Below, in pieces: positions 54,719 through 62,850 of a stretch of 64,000 bases of DNA. Origin of the DNA: VYFG01 sp965203365 (GTDB lineage Bacteria; Pseudomonadota; Gammaproteobacteria; Arenicellales; Poriferihabitantaceae); assembly GCA_965203365.1 (NCBI GenBank), contig OZ241878.1, positions 1,240,001 through 1,304,000 on the forward strand, given 5' to 3'. The position numbers and the translations under genes were made by a program. The notes under the pieces were generated by a model, which ran no database searches, had not been told where the DNA came from, and was given only the letters and a program-made list of their open reading frames with translations. Within the stretch, counting starts at the first letter, position 1. Each line of letters opens with the position of its first letter.

Positions 54719-55117
54719 TCACTCGACCCGATTCAAGCGTTTTTCCACTGACTTCGTGCGGGCGGCCAGTTCTTTCTCGTCAATCAGTCCGCGCCGAATC
54801 ATCGAATGCGCCAGGGCCAGCAACTGTCGTTCAGGATATGGGACATCCCGATACAATTCCTCACTGAGGTCGTCCTCTTCCCATCGCCGTTCCAAGGCAG
54901 GCAATGCGCAGTTTTTCTCTGACAGGACTTCGCAGGTCGCTTCCAACCAGATTTTCCAGGGCGGTTCAGGGTGGTCCACGTCCCACTTGACCGTCAAGTC
55001 CCGCCAATATCGACCATCCTGCCGAATCCGTTCCAAGAGAGGAATTGGGGCATTATCCAGTTCTCGAGACTGCATCTCCAAGTCCAACACCTCCTTGTCA
55101 GGATTGATTGAAGTCAT
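54719..55117 (-). CDS. nitrile hydratase/thiocyanate hydrolase accessory protein (P15K-like)
   Basis: 132 residues. Resembles the small activator proteins encoded after Co-type nitrile hydratase subunits, themselves similar to the hydratase beta N-terminal domain: EPPWKIWLEATCEVLSEKNCALPALERRWEEDDLSEELY and a helical C-terminus PERQLLALAHSMIRRGLI. In Thiobacillus thioparus the P15K gene follows scnBAC and is needed for cobalt insertion and cysteine oxidation. Same position here, 10 bases after scnC. Confidence 0.82.
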   Translation of the reverse strand: MTSINPDKEVLDLEMQSRELDNAPIPLLERIRQDGRYWRDLTVKWDVDHPEPPWKIWLEATCEVLSEKNCALPALERRWEEDDLSEELYRDVPYPERQLLALAHSMIRRGLIDEKELAARTKSVEKRLNRVE

Positions 55118-55127
55118 GGTCTGGTAT

Positions 55128-55823
55128 TCAATGACTATAGGGTTTCAATGCCTTGCGCACCCGACGGGGGTCGTTTGCGGTCTTGCCGGGCTTCGGCAAG
55201 GAAACGCCGATCAAGCAGTCCCGCGTGACGATTTCGGTCAGTTGGTCTTCGGTCCAGCCATCCGTTCCTTGCGGACGCATTGGCAGGACGATAAAGCGGG
55301 ATTTCTGATTGGAATCCACCACCCGAACCTCGACATCTTCCGGCAACTGCAGACCAAACTCAGAAAGCACCTGACGGGGCCAACGAACCAGACGTCGACG
55401 ATAATTGGGCGTCCGGTACCATTCCGGCGACTGGCCGAGAATCGGACGCGGATAGCAGGAACACAGGGTACAGACCACCACATGATGAAGGGTCGGTGTA
55501 TCCTCCATAACACGAAAGCTGCAGTAGTCGCTGGGCGTTCCGAACTGGGTCGGCATGGAGCGGATCCAGTCGATTCCCACTTCCAGGCTGGCCTTGACGC
55601 CATCTTCGACTGCCAGTTTCCTGAATTCCGGATCCAGCCATGCCTTGGCCACCAACCTCGCAGCGGGTAAGGGGCCCAGTGTATGCATATACTCAGTCCA
55701 GGCGTTATGGTCTTCTTGGGTGAACAGGCCTTTTTCGATAGCCAGCTCACGAACGGCAATTTCGAGAATCTCGAATTCGCTGACTTCATCGACCATCGGC
55801 GCATGCTTGTGATCGTCAGACAT
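55128..55823 (-). CDS. scnC: thiocyanate hydrolase gamma subunit (cobalt-binding)
   Basis: 231 residues, homologous to nitrile hydratase alpha. The metal-claw motif VCTLCSCYPRPILG gives ligands C118, C121, S122 and C123; Thr after the first Cys (VCTLCSC rather than VCSLCSC) indicates cobalt. SPEWYRTPNYRRRLVRWPR and RFIVLPMRPQGTDGW are further family blocks. The cysteines are expected to be oxidised to sulfinic/sulfenic acids. It hydrolyses thiocyanate to carbonyl sulfide plus ammonia in complex with ScnA and ScnB. Separate beta pieces in scnA and scnB support thiocyanate hydrolase over nitrile hydratase. Confidence 0.9.
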   Translation of the reverse strand: MSDDHKHAPMVDEVSEFEILEIAVRELAIEKGLFTQEDHNAWTEYMHTLGPLPAARLVAKAWLDPEFRKLAVEDGVKASLEVGIDWIRSMPTQFGTPSDYCSFRVMEDTPTLHHVVVCTLCSCYPRPILGQSPEWYRTPNYRRRLVRWPRQVLSEFGLQLPEDVEVRVVDSNQKSRFIVLPMRPQGTDGWTEDQLTEIVTRDCLIGVSLPKPGKTANDPRRVRKALKPYSH

Positions 55824-55908
55824 TAGGGTTTCCTCTTGACATTGAACGGTGATCCCGTCGATTCAGACGAGTAGACGAGTAGAAGTTCCGGTGTAGGGTC
55901 GACTGGCA

Positions 55909-56280
55909 TCAGGCGGGCTCCAGCCAGCGCTCCGGCAATTCGGTTTCCAACGTATCTTTGACAAATGCCGAAGGATAATCGGACCACAGATCCTGATGCC
56001 GGAACACGAGGCTGTAGAACCATTCCACCTCATCGGTATTGTTCCAGGCCTCGTTTTCCGCCGCCGGACTTTCATATACAACGGCAGAAACCGTGCATTC
56101 CGTTCCTCGCAGATACGTCTGTGTCCGGGTATAGAAAAGATCCGGCAGGTCGCGGACCCGGACTTGATCACCCACCTTGAAACGGGGGGCGGGTGCTTCC
56201 CCGGTAAAACACTGGGGGTCGCCGACTCCCGTGGCTTTCTTGACGTGATGTTCGCGATCGTAAATCGGTTTATTGCTCAT
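55909..56280 (-). CDS. scnA: thiocyanate hydrolase alpha subunit
   Basis: 123 residues (about 126 in T. thioparus). Corresponds to the C-terminal barrel of the nitrile hydratase beta subunit: PRFKVGDQVRVRDLPDLFYTRTQTYLRGTECTV is the beta-barrel signature, with EVEWFYSLVFRHQDLW at the interface. Its start overlaps the scnB stop by 11 bases; an 85-base gap precedes scnC. Structural subunit of the hydrolase complex in the cytoplasm. Confidence 0.9.
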   Translation of the reverse strand: MSNKPIYDREHHVKKATGVGDPQCFTGEAPAPRFKVGDQVRVRDLPDLFYTRTQTYLRGTECTVSAVVYESPAAENEAWNNTDEVEWFYSLVFRHQDLWSDYPSAFVKDTLETELPERWLEPA

Positions 56281-56704
56281 AGCGTTGCCTCACCTCGTGT
56301 ATCTTGTCCTGAAGCTCGGTCAGGGTGACATATTGCTTATCAACCAGAATCAATGCCGCTGTCATCAACCAGCGGCCATAGTAGGGCAACCCCAAGTAAA
56401 TTGTCTGACCGACATCGACATTCTGGCGACGACGACGCTCCTCGGCATTCCAGACTCCCCTCCATGCCAGCACCTCGCAGGTGACAAAGGTATTGTGCTC
56501 CCAAATCTCCTCTTCTTTTTCTTCCCAAGGAATGGGGATATCGGGCTCGCCGCCCAGATCATGTGATGATCGCGTGTAAGCACGGTAATGGTCATCATTG
56601 ACCATGTCCGGGGAGGGTGCGTGAGTCTCTTGGTGTAGTGCAGGCTGGAATTGTTTGACAATGTCCAGATGCCGCATGACTCTGTCTCGGGTAGAAGAAG
56701 ACAT
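56270..56704 (-). CDS. scnB: thiocyanate hydrolase beta subunit
   Basis: 144 residues from ATG 56704 (a longer frame upstream has no homologous content). Corresponds to the N-terminal helical half of nitrile hydratase beta, with the tell-tale SHDLGGEPDIPIPWEEKE. AGGAGG lies 11 bases ahead of the start. First gene of the operon; 303 bases separate it from the divergent LysR gene. Confidence 0.88.
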   Translation of the reverse strand: MSSSTRDRVMRHLDIVKQFQPALHQETHAPSPDMVNDDHYRAYTRSSHDLGGEPDIPIPWEEKEEEIWEHNTFVTCEVLAWRGVWNAEERRRRQNVDVGQTIYLGLPYYGRWLMTAALILVDKQYVTLTELQDKIHEVRQRYEQ

Positions 56705-56850
56705 GTCTGGAACTATCCTCCTGTTTACGGGTTGATTGAATTTGAAGCGACTTCCATCCAGACCGGATGCGTACTGACTACGATGCAATGTGTGTGGATT
56801 GAATCCCGATGCGCAGTCCAATATCGAATGGAAACTCTGATCTGTGATGC

Positions 56851-56920
56851 ATTGTATGTCTCGCAACACTATACAAACAAGTTGCAATATTGTATCGAAA
56901 CTATAGGATAATCCTATAAT
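56851..56920. promoter_or_regulatory. scn/LysR divergent control region
   Basis: A perfect 17-bp palindrome, TATAGGATAATCCTATA, at 56902-56918 is the type of dyad LysR regulators bind. On the minus strand TTGTTT (56880-56875) and TACAAT (56856-56851), 18 bases apart, form a likely promoter for scnB, with the palindrome 22 bases upstream of its -35, where an activator would sit. On the plus strand TATAAT at 56915-56920 overlaps the palindrome, so the LysR gene would be autorepressed. Site prediction by eye. Confidence 0.6.
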
Positions 56921-57007
56921 ATCACCGTTCCGAATATCCTCGCCAATTTAGAGCAAGACATCGCACATCGTCTCCCAGATCAAATTCACCCCTTTTGACC
57001 CAGGTTC

Positions 57008-58015
57008 ATGGCCATGTACCGAAAAATCATTTTTCCTCGCGTCTTGGAGTACTTCCTGACCATTGTTGAACAAGGCAGTTTCTCCCGGGCCGCCGAAGTG
57101 CTCCATGTCGCACAGCCTTCACTTTCGCAACAAATAAAGATTCTGGAGGAAACCCTGGAAACCCGACTGCTAATCAGACCCGGGCGAGCCGTGCGACTAA
57201 CCAATGCAGGTGAGGCCTACATCAGTTTTGTTAAGCGAGCGCGTGCCGAACTGGCGGCGGGCGCCCGAGCCGTCAATGATGTTCAGGATCTTAGTCGGGG
57301 GACTTTAAGACTTGGCTGGACGCCGATCACGGATCACCTGACTTACGAACTGATCGACAATTTCCATCAACGCTACCCCGGTATTGTTCTGTCGACCCTG
57401 GAGATGTCCCAAGAACTCCTTGAGCAGGCCGTCACTGAAGATGCGATTGATGTGGGGATTGCTTTCACTAAACCTGATGCCACCGAGGGCAATGTGCCCG
57501 AATATGAAAGCCATATCATGTTCTACGAATCTCTATTCCTGGCGGTGGGCAATCAACATCCACTCGCAAAATTTACCGAAGGTCGTATCTCTTGCCCAGA
57601 AATGTCCCTTGACATGGTCCTGCTCAATCGCGACTTTGCCTTACGCCAGCACATCGATGACTACTGCCGCCTACATGCTCTGAAGTTGAAAGTCGCCATG
57701 GAAACCAATTCGGTCAGTGTGATCCTGGAACTTGCCGAATCCGGCCGGCTGGTCACCATCTTGCCAAAGAGCATCATCGACAACCGGGATCACCTGCACT
57801 CGATTCGACTCGAAATCGAACCACCGCAGCATGCGGTCAGCCTGATTTGGCATCGCCATGGCCATATCAATCCAGCTTGCGCGGCCTTCATTGAAATGGC
57901 TTCTACCTGGCATCCCCAAATCAAGAACCGCGAGAATGATTCCCGACCAAATAAGGATCACAAGATCCCTGTCCTTCCGGTTTCATTTTTTTGCTACAGT
58001 CCGAACAATCTTTGA
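57008..58015 (+). CDS. LysR-family transcriptional regulator (CynR-like)
   Basis: 335 residues. N-terminal HTH: EYFLTIVEQGSFSRAAEVLHVAQPSLSQQIKILEE. C-terminal effector-binding domain begins at GTLRLGWTPITDHLTYELI and includes LAVGNQHPLAKF, SVILELAESGRLVTILPKSI. The pattern resembles CynR/OxyR-type regulators. Divergent from the thiocyanate hydrolase operon, with a palindrome in the shared promoter, so it probably activates scnB onward in response to thiocyanate or cyanate. The last 30 residues are an unrelated-looking extension. Confidence 0.9.
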   Translation: MAMYRKIIFPRVLEYFLTIVEQGSFSRAAEVLHVAQPSLSQQIKILEETLETRLLIRPGRAVRLTNAGEAYISFVKRARAELAAGARAVNDVQDLSRGTLRLGWTPITDHLTYELIDNFHQRYPGIVLSTLEMSQELLEQAVTEDAIDVGIAFTKPDATEGNVPEYESHIMFYESLFLAVGNQHPLAKFTEGRISCPEMSLDMVLLNRDFALRQHIDDYCRLHALKLKVAMETNSVSVILELAESGRLVTILPKSIIDNRDHLHSIRLEIEPPQHAVSLIWHRHGHINPACAAFIEMASTWHPQIKNRENDSRPNKDHKIPVLPVSFFCYSPNNL

Positions 58016-58497
58016 TATCGACGAGACATGACCACTGTTGGCGATGTTGGAATCGCGCCGACACAATCTGTAATAAGCGGATTGCCTCGACGGCACAAAC
58101 GAATTTTCCGTTCCGGAGTGACAACCCGAACCGAGGACGAAACCCACGCCACATCCCAGTCAGTTCCTCCGTGAGTTTTTTGCGGATTGCCCACCAGAAC
58201 CCAGTCGTCCTGCAACAGATTGCCATCACTTCATCCTTGGCAATCGACGGTTGCCAAGGGTGTTTCACCCTGCCCGAGCTGCAGGGCTTTTGACGACATG
58301 GCTACCCCTGCCTGACTTCTGCGCTCTATCGGGACTTTCCACAACCAATCTATCGCTGTCCGGTCAACATCTGTCTGGCCCAGCTTGGATGCCTTCTGAT
58401 CATCATTGACAATCAGGCATAAGTGGACCGGGCGGTTGATGCATTATAGTGGTCGTCCAGAAGTCCCAGCCCTGACTGCTCATTCAATGGCAGATCA
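58016..58497. other. 480-base intergenic stretch with a weak hairpin
   Basis: At 58268-58291, CCCTGC / GCAGGG with a 7-base loop is followed by CTTTT, a possible terminator for the LysR gene (short 6-bp stem). No gene is supported in the rest. Confidence 0.35.
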
Positions 58498-58770
58498 TCA
58501 CCTGCCCGGGGAGTCACGCTCAAATCTGGCGTTTTCCAGAAACCGAAAAATCCAAAAAGCAATGCTAAAACCGGTTAACAGGGAAACGACAATAAGAATG
58601 ACATTCTCCAGTGTCACTGTCCCACCGATATCAGTCTCGATACCAAACAGCCTGGCCAACACGGTCATCACCATCCAGGCCAGGAAAATTCCGCCGAAGA
58701 TCAAAATACGCAAAGGACGGGTTCCCTGCATCAGGTAGCGAATGATTGATTCTTTCAATGACTCTTTCAT
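58498..58770 (-). CDS. small two-helix membrane protein (90 aa)
   Basis: Two predicted membrane helices (LRILIFGGIFLAWMVMTVLARLF and NVILIVVSLLTGFSIAFWIFRFL) joined by a short loop with IETDIGGTVTLEN. N-terminal amphipathic MKESLKESIIRYLMQG. No family recognised. It lies divergent from the mrp genes, with about 170 bases between them. Function unknown. Confidence 0.7.
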   Translation of the reverse strand: MKESLKESIIRYLMQGTRPLRILIFGGIFLAWMVMTVLARLFGIETDIGGTVTLENVILIVVSLLTGFSIAFWIFRFLENARFERDSPGR

Positions 58771-58943
58771 CAGACTCTCCCATCAGGCAACTCCCGCCGC
58801 CCCGAAATGCTGCCACTCTGAACTGTCACTGTCCGGGATTGCCTGAAAGCGTCAGGGGTTAAAGGCGACGAATCATCCAAAAACCGATTTTGCGATACAA
58901 TACACTAAAATGATTCCTTCACGTTGTCATTCACCCGGAACTC

Positions 58944-59423
58944 ATGCCCCTTTCCTTGCTAGGCACCAGTCTTTTCTTGTTCTGGCTGTTGTTGTCGGGA
59001 TACTGGAGCCATCCTCTGCTGCTGGGACTCGGCGTGCTGTCCAGTGGTCTGGCAGTGGTGGTAGCGGCACGAATCCAGCATCAATATCGACTCGATTCTC
59101 CGTGGGTCATCGTCCGAAGATTGCCTCGTTATCTGGTCTGGCTGCTGCATCAAGTCATCAAGGCGAACATCGCGGTGGCACGTAACATCTGGCTTCCTCG
59201 GCGCTACCCGGTGACCCCCACCCTGAAACGCCTTCCCATCAGGGCCCGCTCACGTCTGGGCCAGACCATCTACGCCAACTCCATTACCCTCACCCCGGGC
59301 ACGGTGACGGTAGACGTATCCGATGATGAGGTGACGGTTCATGCGATTGAAGAAAGCACGGTGGCGGAACTCATGGATGGAGATATGAATGACCGGGTCG
59401 CCGCTCTCGAAACCTCCCCATGA
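58944..59423 (+). CDS. mrpE: Na+/H+ antiporter subunit E
   Basis: 159 residues. MrpE family: N-terminal helices FLFWLLLSGYWSHPLLLGLGVLSSGLAVVVAARI, followed by VRRLPRYLVWLLHQVIKANIAVARNIW and the conserved cytoplasmic block TIYANSITLTPGTVTVDVSDDEVTVHAI. First gene of the antiporter operon. Its stop overlaps the mrpF start (ATGA). Assembles in the inner membrane and supports ion-gradient homeostasis. Confidence 0.93.
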   Translation: MPLSLLGTSLFLFWLLLSGYWSHPLLLGLGVLSSGLAVVVAARIQHQYRLDSPWVIVRRLPRYLVWLLHQVIKANIAVARNIWLPRRYPVTPTLKRLPIRARSRLGQTIYANSITLTPGTVTVDVSDDEVTVHAIEESTVAELMDGDMNDRVAALETSP

Positions 59424-59707
59424 GCGCAGTACTGGCCGTCACCATTGGGGGGATTCTTGCCGTCATGCTGGTCGCACTGGCCAGGGCCCTGGCCGGACCG
59501 CAGGTCTATGACCGGATACTGGCGATGAACATGTTCGGCACCAAGACCGTTGTGCTGATCGCCGTTTACGGGATCTATACGGACAGCCCCTACCTGGTGG
59601 ACATGTCGATCTTCTATGCCCTGATCAATTTCATTGGAGTGATTGCGGTACTCAAGTTCGTGGAACGGGTGGAAGACCGTGGTCACGCCACGCCACATGG
59701 ATCATGA
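59420..59707 (+). CDS. mrpF: Na+/H+ antiporter subunit F
   Basis: 95 residues with three membrane helices: VLAVTIGGILAVMLVALARALA, GTKTVVLIAVYGIYT and FYALINFIGVIAVLKFVE. The motif GPQVYDRILAMNMFGTKTV is the conserved MrpF segment, including an Asp in the membrane. Overlaps mrpE and mrpG by ATGA in both directions. Confidence 0.93.
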   Translation: MSAVLAVTIGGILAVMLVALARALAGPQVYDRILAMNMFGTKTVVLIAVYGIYTDSPYLVDMSIFYALINFIGVIAVLKFVERVEDRGHATPHGS

Positions 59708-60021
59708 TCGGGGATATCGCGTCCGCCATTTTACTTTGGCTCGGCTGTCTGCTCGGACTCACCGGGGCTTGGGGAATGCTTCGATTGCCGGATTTCTATA
59801 CTCGGGTGCATGCGGCCAGCATTACTGACACGCTGTGTGCGGCTTGTTTCATACTCGGGATGATGCTCCAGACAGGCTGGACCCTGACCAGCGTCAAGCT
59901 GCTAATGGTGCTGCTGCTGCTCTGGCTCACCAGTCCAACCTCCAGTCATGCACTGGTCAAGGCGGCGCAACATGCCGGATTGCACGCCCTGACCGGGCCT
60001 CATGAGGGAGGCAGGTCATAG
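59704..60021 (+). CDS. mrpG: Na+/H+ antiporter subunit G
   Basis: 105 residues with three helices; WGMLRLPDFYTRVHAASITDTLCA is the MrpG signature (RLPDxxxRxHAxxxxxT), and KLLMVLLLLWLTSPTSSHALVKAA follows. ATGA overlap with mrpF. Part of the Mrp complex. Confidence 0.94.
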   Translation: MIGDIASAILLWLGCLLGLTGAWGMLRLPDFYTRVHAASITDTLCAACFILGMMLQTGWTLTSVKLLMVLLLLWLTSPTSSHALVKAAQHAGLHALTGPHEGGRS

Positions 60022-60035
60022 AACTTCTCATCAAT

Positions 60036-61007
60036 GTGGTCCTGCTCACCATGCTGTGCATGACCGCACTGGCCGTGGTGCATCTGCGGCATCTCTTCGG
60101 CGTCGTCATGCTGTTCAGCATCTACAGCCTCATCAGCGCCCTGATCTTCGTGGTGCTGGATGCGGCGGATGTCGCCTTCACCGAAGCGGCCGTCGGTGCC
60201 GGCGTCTCGACCGTGTTCCTGTTGACCACCCTGGTCTGCACCGGAACGCAGGAAAAGCCTCCAACCCACTCCCCTTGGCTTCCGCTCACAGTCGTCACGG
60301 TCACCGGAGCCGCTCTGGTCTGGGGCACCCTGGATATGCCGTCTTTTGGTGACCCCTTCAATCCCGTTCACATCCATGTCGCCGACCGGTACGTACAAGA
60401 TTCCTCCGCGGAAATCGGCATTCCCAACATGGTGACTTCGGTGCTCGCCAGCTACCGCGGCTATGACACCATGGGAGAGGTCATCGTCGTCTTTACGGCT
60501 CTGATGGGGGTGCTTTCGCTGACCGGGATTCGTGAGCGCCGGAAAGGTCCCGTCCATCGGACCGAGAACCAATCCAGCCGACCATATCCCATCGTGCAGG
60601 TCATGGCCCTCCTGCTGCTGCCCTTTATCCTTCTGTTCGCGCTGTATGTCCAGTTCCACGGCGACTTTGGCCCCGGAGGGGGGTTCCAGGCCGGAGTGAT
60701 CTTCGCATCGGCGATCATACTCTATGCCCTGACATTCGGTCTCGACGATGCCCTAGCCTTGATTCCCGTGAGACTGATCCTCGCCCTCGCCGCCATTGGC
60801 CTGCTGCTCTACGGGGGAGTGGGGGTGGCCACCTTGCTGCTGGACGGCAACTTTTTGGACTACAACGTCCTGGCTCATGATCCGATTCACGGCCAGCATT
60901 ACGGCATCTTGCTCATCGAACTGGGGGTCGGAATAACCGTATCCACCGTGATGATGGCGATTTTCCTGGCGTTTTTCAGTTGTGCGGAAAAGCCGCACGC
61001 CCCATGA
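60036..61007 (+). CDS. mrpB: Na+/H+ antiporter subunit B with MrpA C-terminal-like extension
   Basis: 323 residues from GTG 60036. The N-terminal part (about 1-90) is like the hydrogenase-4/DUF4040 segment at the C-terminal end of MrpA (FGVVMLFSIYSLISALIFVVLDAADVAFTEAAVGAG). The C-terminal part is MrpB (LFALYVQFHGDFGPGGGFQAGVIFASAIILYAL and LIELGVGITVSTVMMAIFLAFF). Such a fused A'-B protein occurs in several proteobacterial Mrp operons lacking a full-length MrpA. The start is uncertain because the frame opens in the mrpG stop region. Confidence 0.88.
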   Translation: MVLLTMLCMTALAVVHLRHLFGVVMLFSIYSLISALIFVVLDAADVAFTEAAVGAGVSTVFLLTTLVCTGTQEKPPTHSPWLPLTVVTVTGAALVWGTLDMPSFGDPFNPVHIHVADRYVQDSSAEIGIPNMVTSVLASYRGYDTMGEVIVVFTALMGVLSLTGIRERRKGPVHRTENQSSRPYPIVQVMALLLLPFILLFALYVQFHGDFGPGGGFQAGVIFASAIILYALTFGLDDALALIPVRLILALAAIGLLLYGGVGVATLLLDGNFLDYNVLAHDPIHGQHYGILLIELGVGITVSTVMMAIFLAFFSCAEKPHAP

Positions 61008-61366
61008 CGTTCAGCCTTTTCAACTACTGGGTGGTGATCCTGCTGATGATGGCGGGGTTCTATATCGTCATCGCCAGCGGTAACCTGGTCAAAAAAATCG
61101 TCGGTCTGAATATCTTCCAGGCATCGGTCTTTCTCATGTACATCAGTATCGGAAAGGTGTTGGGAGGTTCCATTCCCATCGTATCCGTCAAGGCGGCGCT
61201 GTATTCCAACCCCTTGCCCCATGTACTGATCCTGACCGCGATCGTGGTGGGGGTAGCCACCACGGCACTGGGTCTCGCCCTGATCATTCGCATTCGCGAG
61301 GCCTACGGGACGGTGGAAGAGACGGACATCCTGGCCATCAGCCGCCAAGAGGACGAGGAGGAATGA
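61004..61366 (+). CDS. mrpC: Na+/H+ antiporter subunit C
   Basis: 120 residues from ATG 61004 (ATGA overlap with mrpB), NuoK-like: three helices, WVVILLMMAGFYIVIASGNLVKKIVGLNIFQASVFLMYI, PHVLILTAIVVGVATTALGLALIIRI. The acidic C-terminus ends EDEEE. Overlaps mrpD by ATGA. Confidence 0.93.
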   Translation: MTFSLFNYWVVILLMMAGFYIVIASGNLVKKIVGLNIFQASVFLMYISIGKVLGGSIPIVSVKAALYSNPLPHVLILTAIVVGVATTALGLALIIRIREAYGTVEETDILAISRQEDEEE

Positions 61367-62850
61367 TCCAGGATCAACTACCGGCCCTGCTGGTAGTCAT
61401 TCCCTTGCTCACAGCACCGGTCTGCTTCTTGCTGCGCCATCGGTCCACGGCAGTCTGGGGGCTGTCGACTGCAGTGGCGTGGCTGACATTGTTCATCTCG
61501 CTCGGTCTGTGGTGGCAGGTTCGCGACGGTGACACCATCAGTTATGCCTTCGGCAACTGGGCTCCCCCTTGGGGAATCGAATATGTCGTGGATCGTCTCA
61601 ATGTACTGATCCTGCTGATTGTCTCCGGTATCGCCACCGTGATCCTGTCGGGCGGCCGGACGAGTGTGGAAAACGAGATCCAACCCGACCGGCAGGGATT
61701 GCTGTATACCAACCTGCTGCTTTGCCTCGCTGGACTGCTGGGAATCTGCGTCACCGGGGATGCCTTCAACCTGTTTGTGCTGCTGGAGATTTCGTCACTG
61801 TCCAGCTATGCCCTGATCAGTCTCGGCCGGGATCGTCGAGCCCTGACGGCCGCATTCCAATACCTGATCATGGGCACCATCGGGGCCACTTTCATCCTGA
61901 TCGGCGTCGGCATTCTCTACATGCTGACAGGCACCCTCAACATGGCGGATCTGGCGGCGCATCTGGATGACTTGCATCGTTCCCGAGCCGCCCATACCGC
62001 TTACGGGTTTCTCATCATCGGGATTGGACTCAAGCTGGCGATGTTTCCGCTCCACCTGTGGCTGCCCAATGCGTATGCGTATGCCCCTTCCATCATTTCG
62101 GCCTTCCTGGCTGCCTGTGCCACCAAGGTGGCTGTCTATATCATGGTGCGCTACCTGTTCACCATCTTTGGTCCGGACTTTGCCTTTTCCACGATGCATA
62201 TACAGTGGCTGTTCATCCCCGTCGGGATCAGCGCGGTGCTGTTTACCTCTATCGTGGCACTGTTCCAGCATGATCTCAAACGTATGCTGGCTTTCTCCTC
62301 CGTGGCCCAGGTGGGCTACATGCTGGTGGGACTTGGCCTGGCCAATGTTTCCGGCCTCACTGCCGCCCTGATGCACGTGTTCAACCATGCCCTGATCAAA
62401 GGGGCCTTGTTCTTGGCCCTGGGCGCCATGTGCTACCGTATTGGCAACCCTCGGATCGAAAATATCCACGGATTGGCCAAACGGATGCCCTGGACGATGG
62501 CGGCGTTCGTCGGCGGCGGCCTCAGCCTGATTGGAGTGCCACTGACCGCCGGCTTCATCTCCAAGTGGTACTTGATTCTGGCGGCGGTGGAGCGGGGATG
62601 GTGGCCCGTGGCCGTCGTGGTGGTGATCTCATCGCTGATCGCCGTGATCTATGTCTGGCGAGTAGTCGAAAGAGCCTATCTCCATCCAGCACCGGGCAAC
62701 GGACAGAATGTGGCCGAAGCTCCGATGCCGCTGCTGATCTCCGCCTGGGTTTTGGTATTGGCGAACATCGGATTTGGTATCCATCCCGGCATGGTGAACC
62801 AGTTGGCGTCAGCGGCCGCGCACGAGCTGTTCGGAGGATTTGTCTGGTGA
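61363..62850 (+). CDS. mrpD: Na+/H+ antiporter subunit D
   Basis: 495 residues, NuoN/NuoL-like, about 14 helices. ILLIVSGIATVIL and the core motifs LFVLLEISSLSSYALISLG (Glu in the membrane), GLKLAMFPLHLWLPNAYAYAPSIISAFLAA (Lys and HLWLP, proton channel) and FQHDLKRMLAFSSVAQVGYMLVG are intact. Proton/ion-conducting subunit. Ends in a GTGA overlap with the next gene. Confidence 0.94.
   Translation: MIQDQLPALLVVIPLLTAPVCFLLRHRSTAVWGLSTAVAWLTLFISLGLWWQVRDGDTISYAFGNWAPPWGIEYVVDRLNVLILLIVSGIATVILSGGRTSVENEIQPDRQGLLYTNLLLCLAGLLGICVTGDAFNLFVLLEISSLSSYALISLGRDRRALTAAFQYLIMGTIGATFILIGVGILYMLTGTLNMADLAAHLDDLHRSRAAHTAYGFLIIGIGLKLAMFPLHLWLPNAYAYAPSIISAFLAACATKVAVYIMVRYLFTIFGPDFAFSTMHIQWLFIPVGISAVLFTSIVALFQHDLKRMLAFSSVAQVGYMLVGLGLANVSGLTAALMHVFNHALIKGALFLALGAMCYRIGNPRIENIHGLAKRMPWTMAAFVGGGLSLIGVPLTAGFISKWYLILAAVERGWWPVAVVVVISSLIAVIYVWRVVERAYLHPAPGNGQNVAEAPMPLLISAWVLVLANIGFGIHPGMVNQLASAAAHELFGGFVW

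Noticed and set aside
54678..55670. 330-residue open frame on the plus strand opposite scnC and the maturation factor gene
   Set aside because: It is antisense to two genes with clear motifs and has no family features or SD.
55128..56704. Nitrile hydratase as the identity of the three-subunit metalloenzyme
   Set aside because: The beta-like part is divided into two separate genes in the order B-A-C with a P15K-like gene after it, as in thiocyanate hydrolase; nitrile hydratase has a single beta subunit. No amidase gene is nearby.
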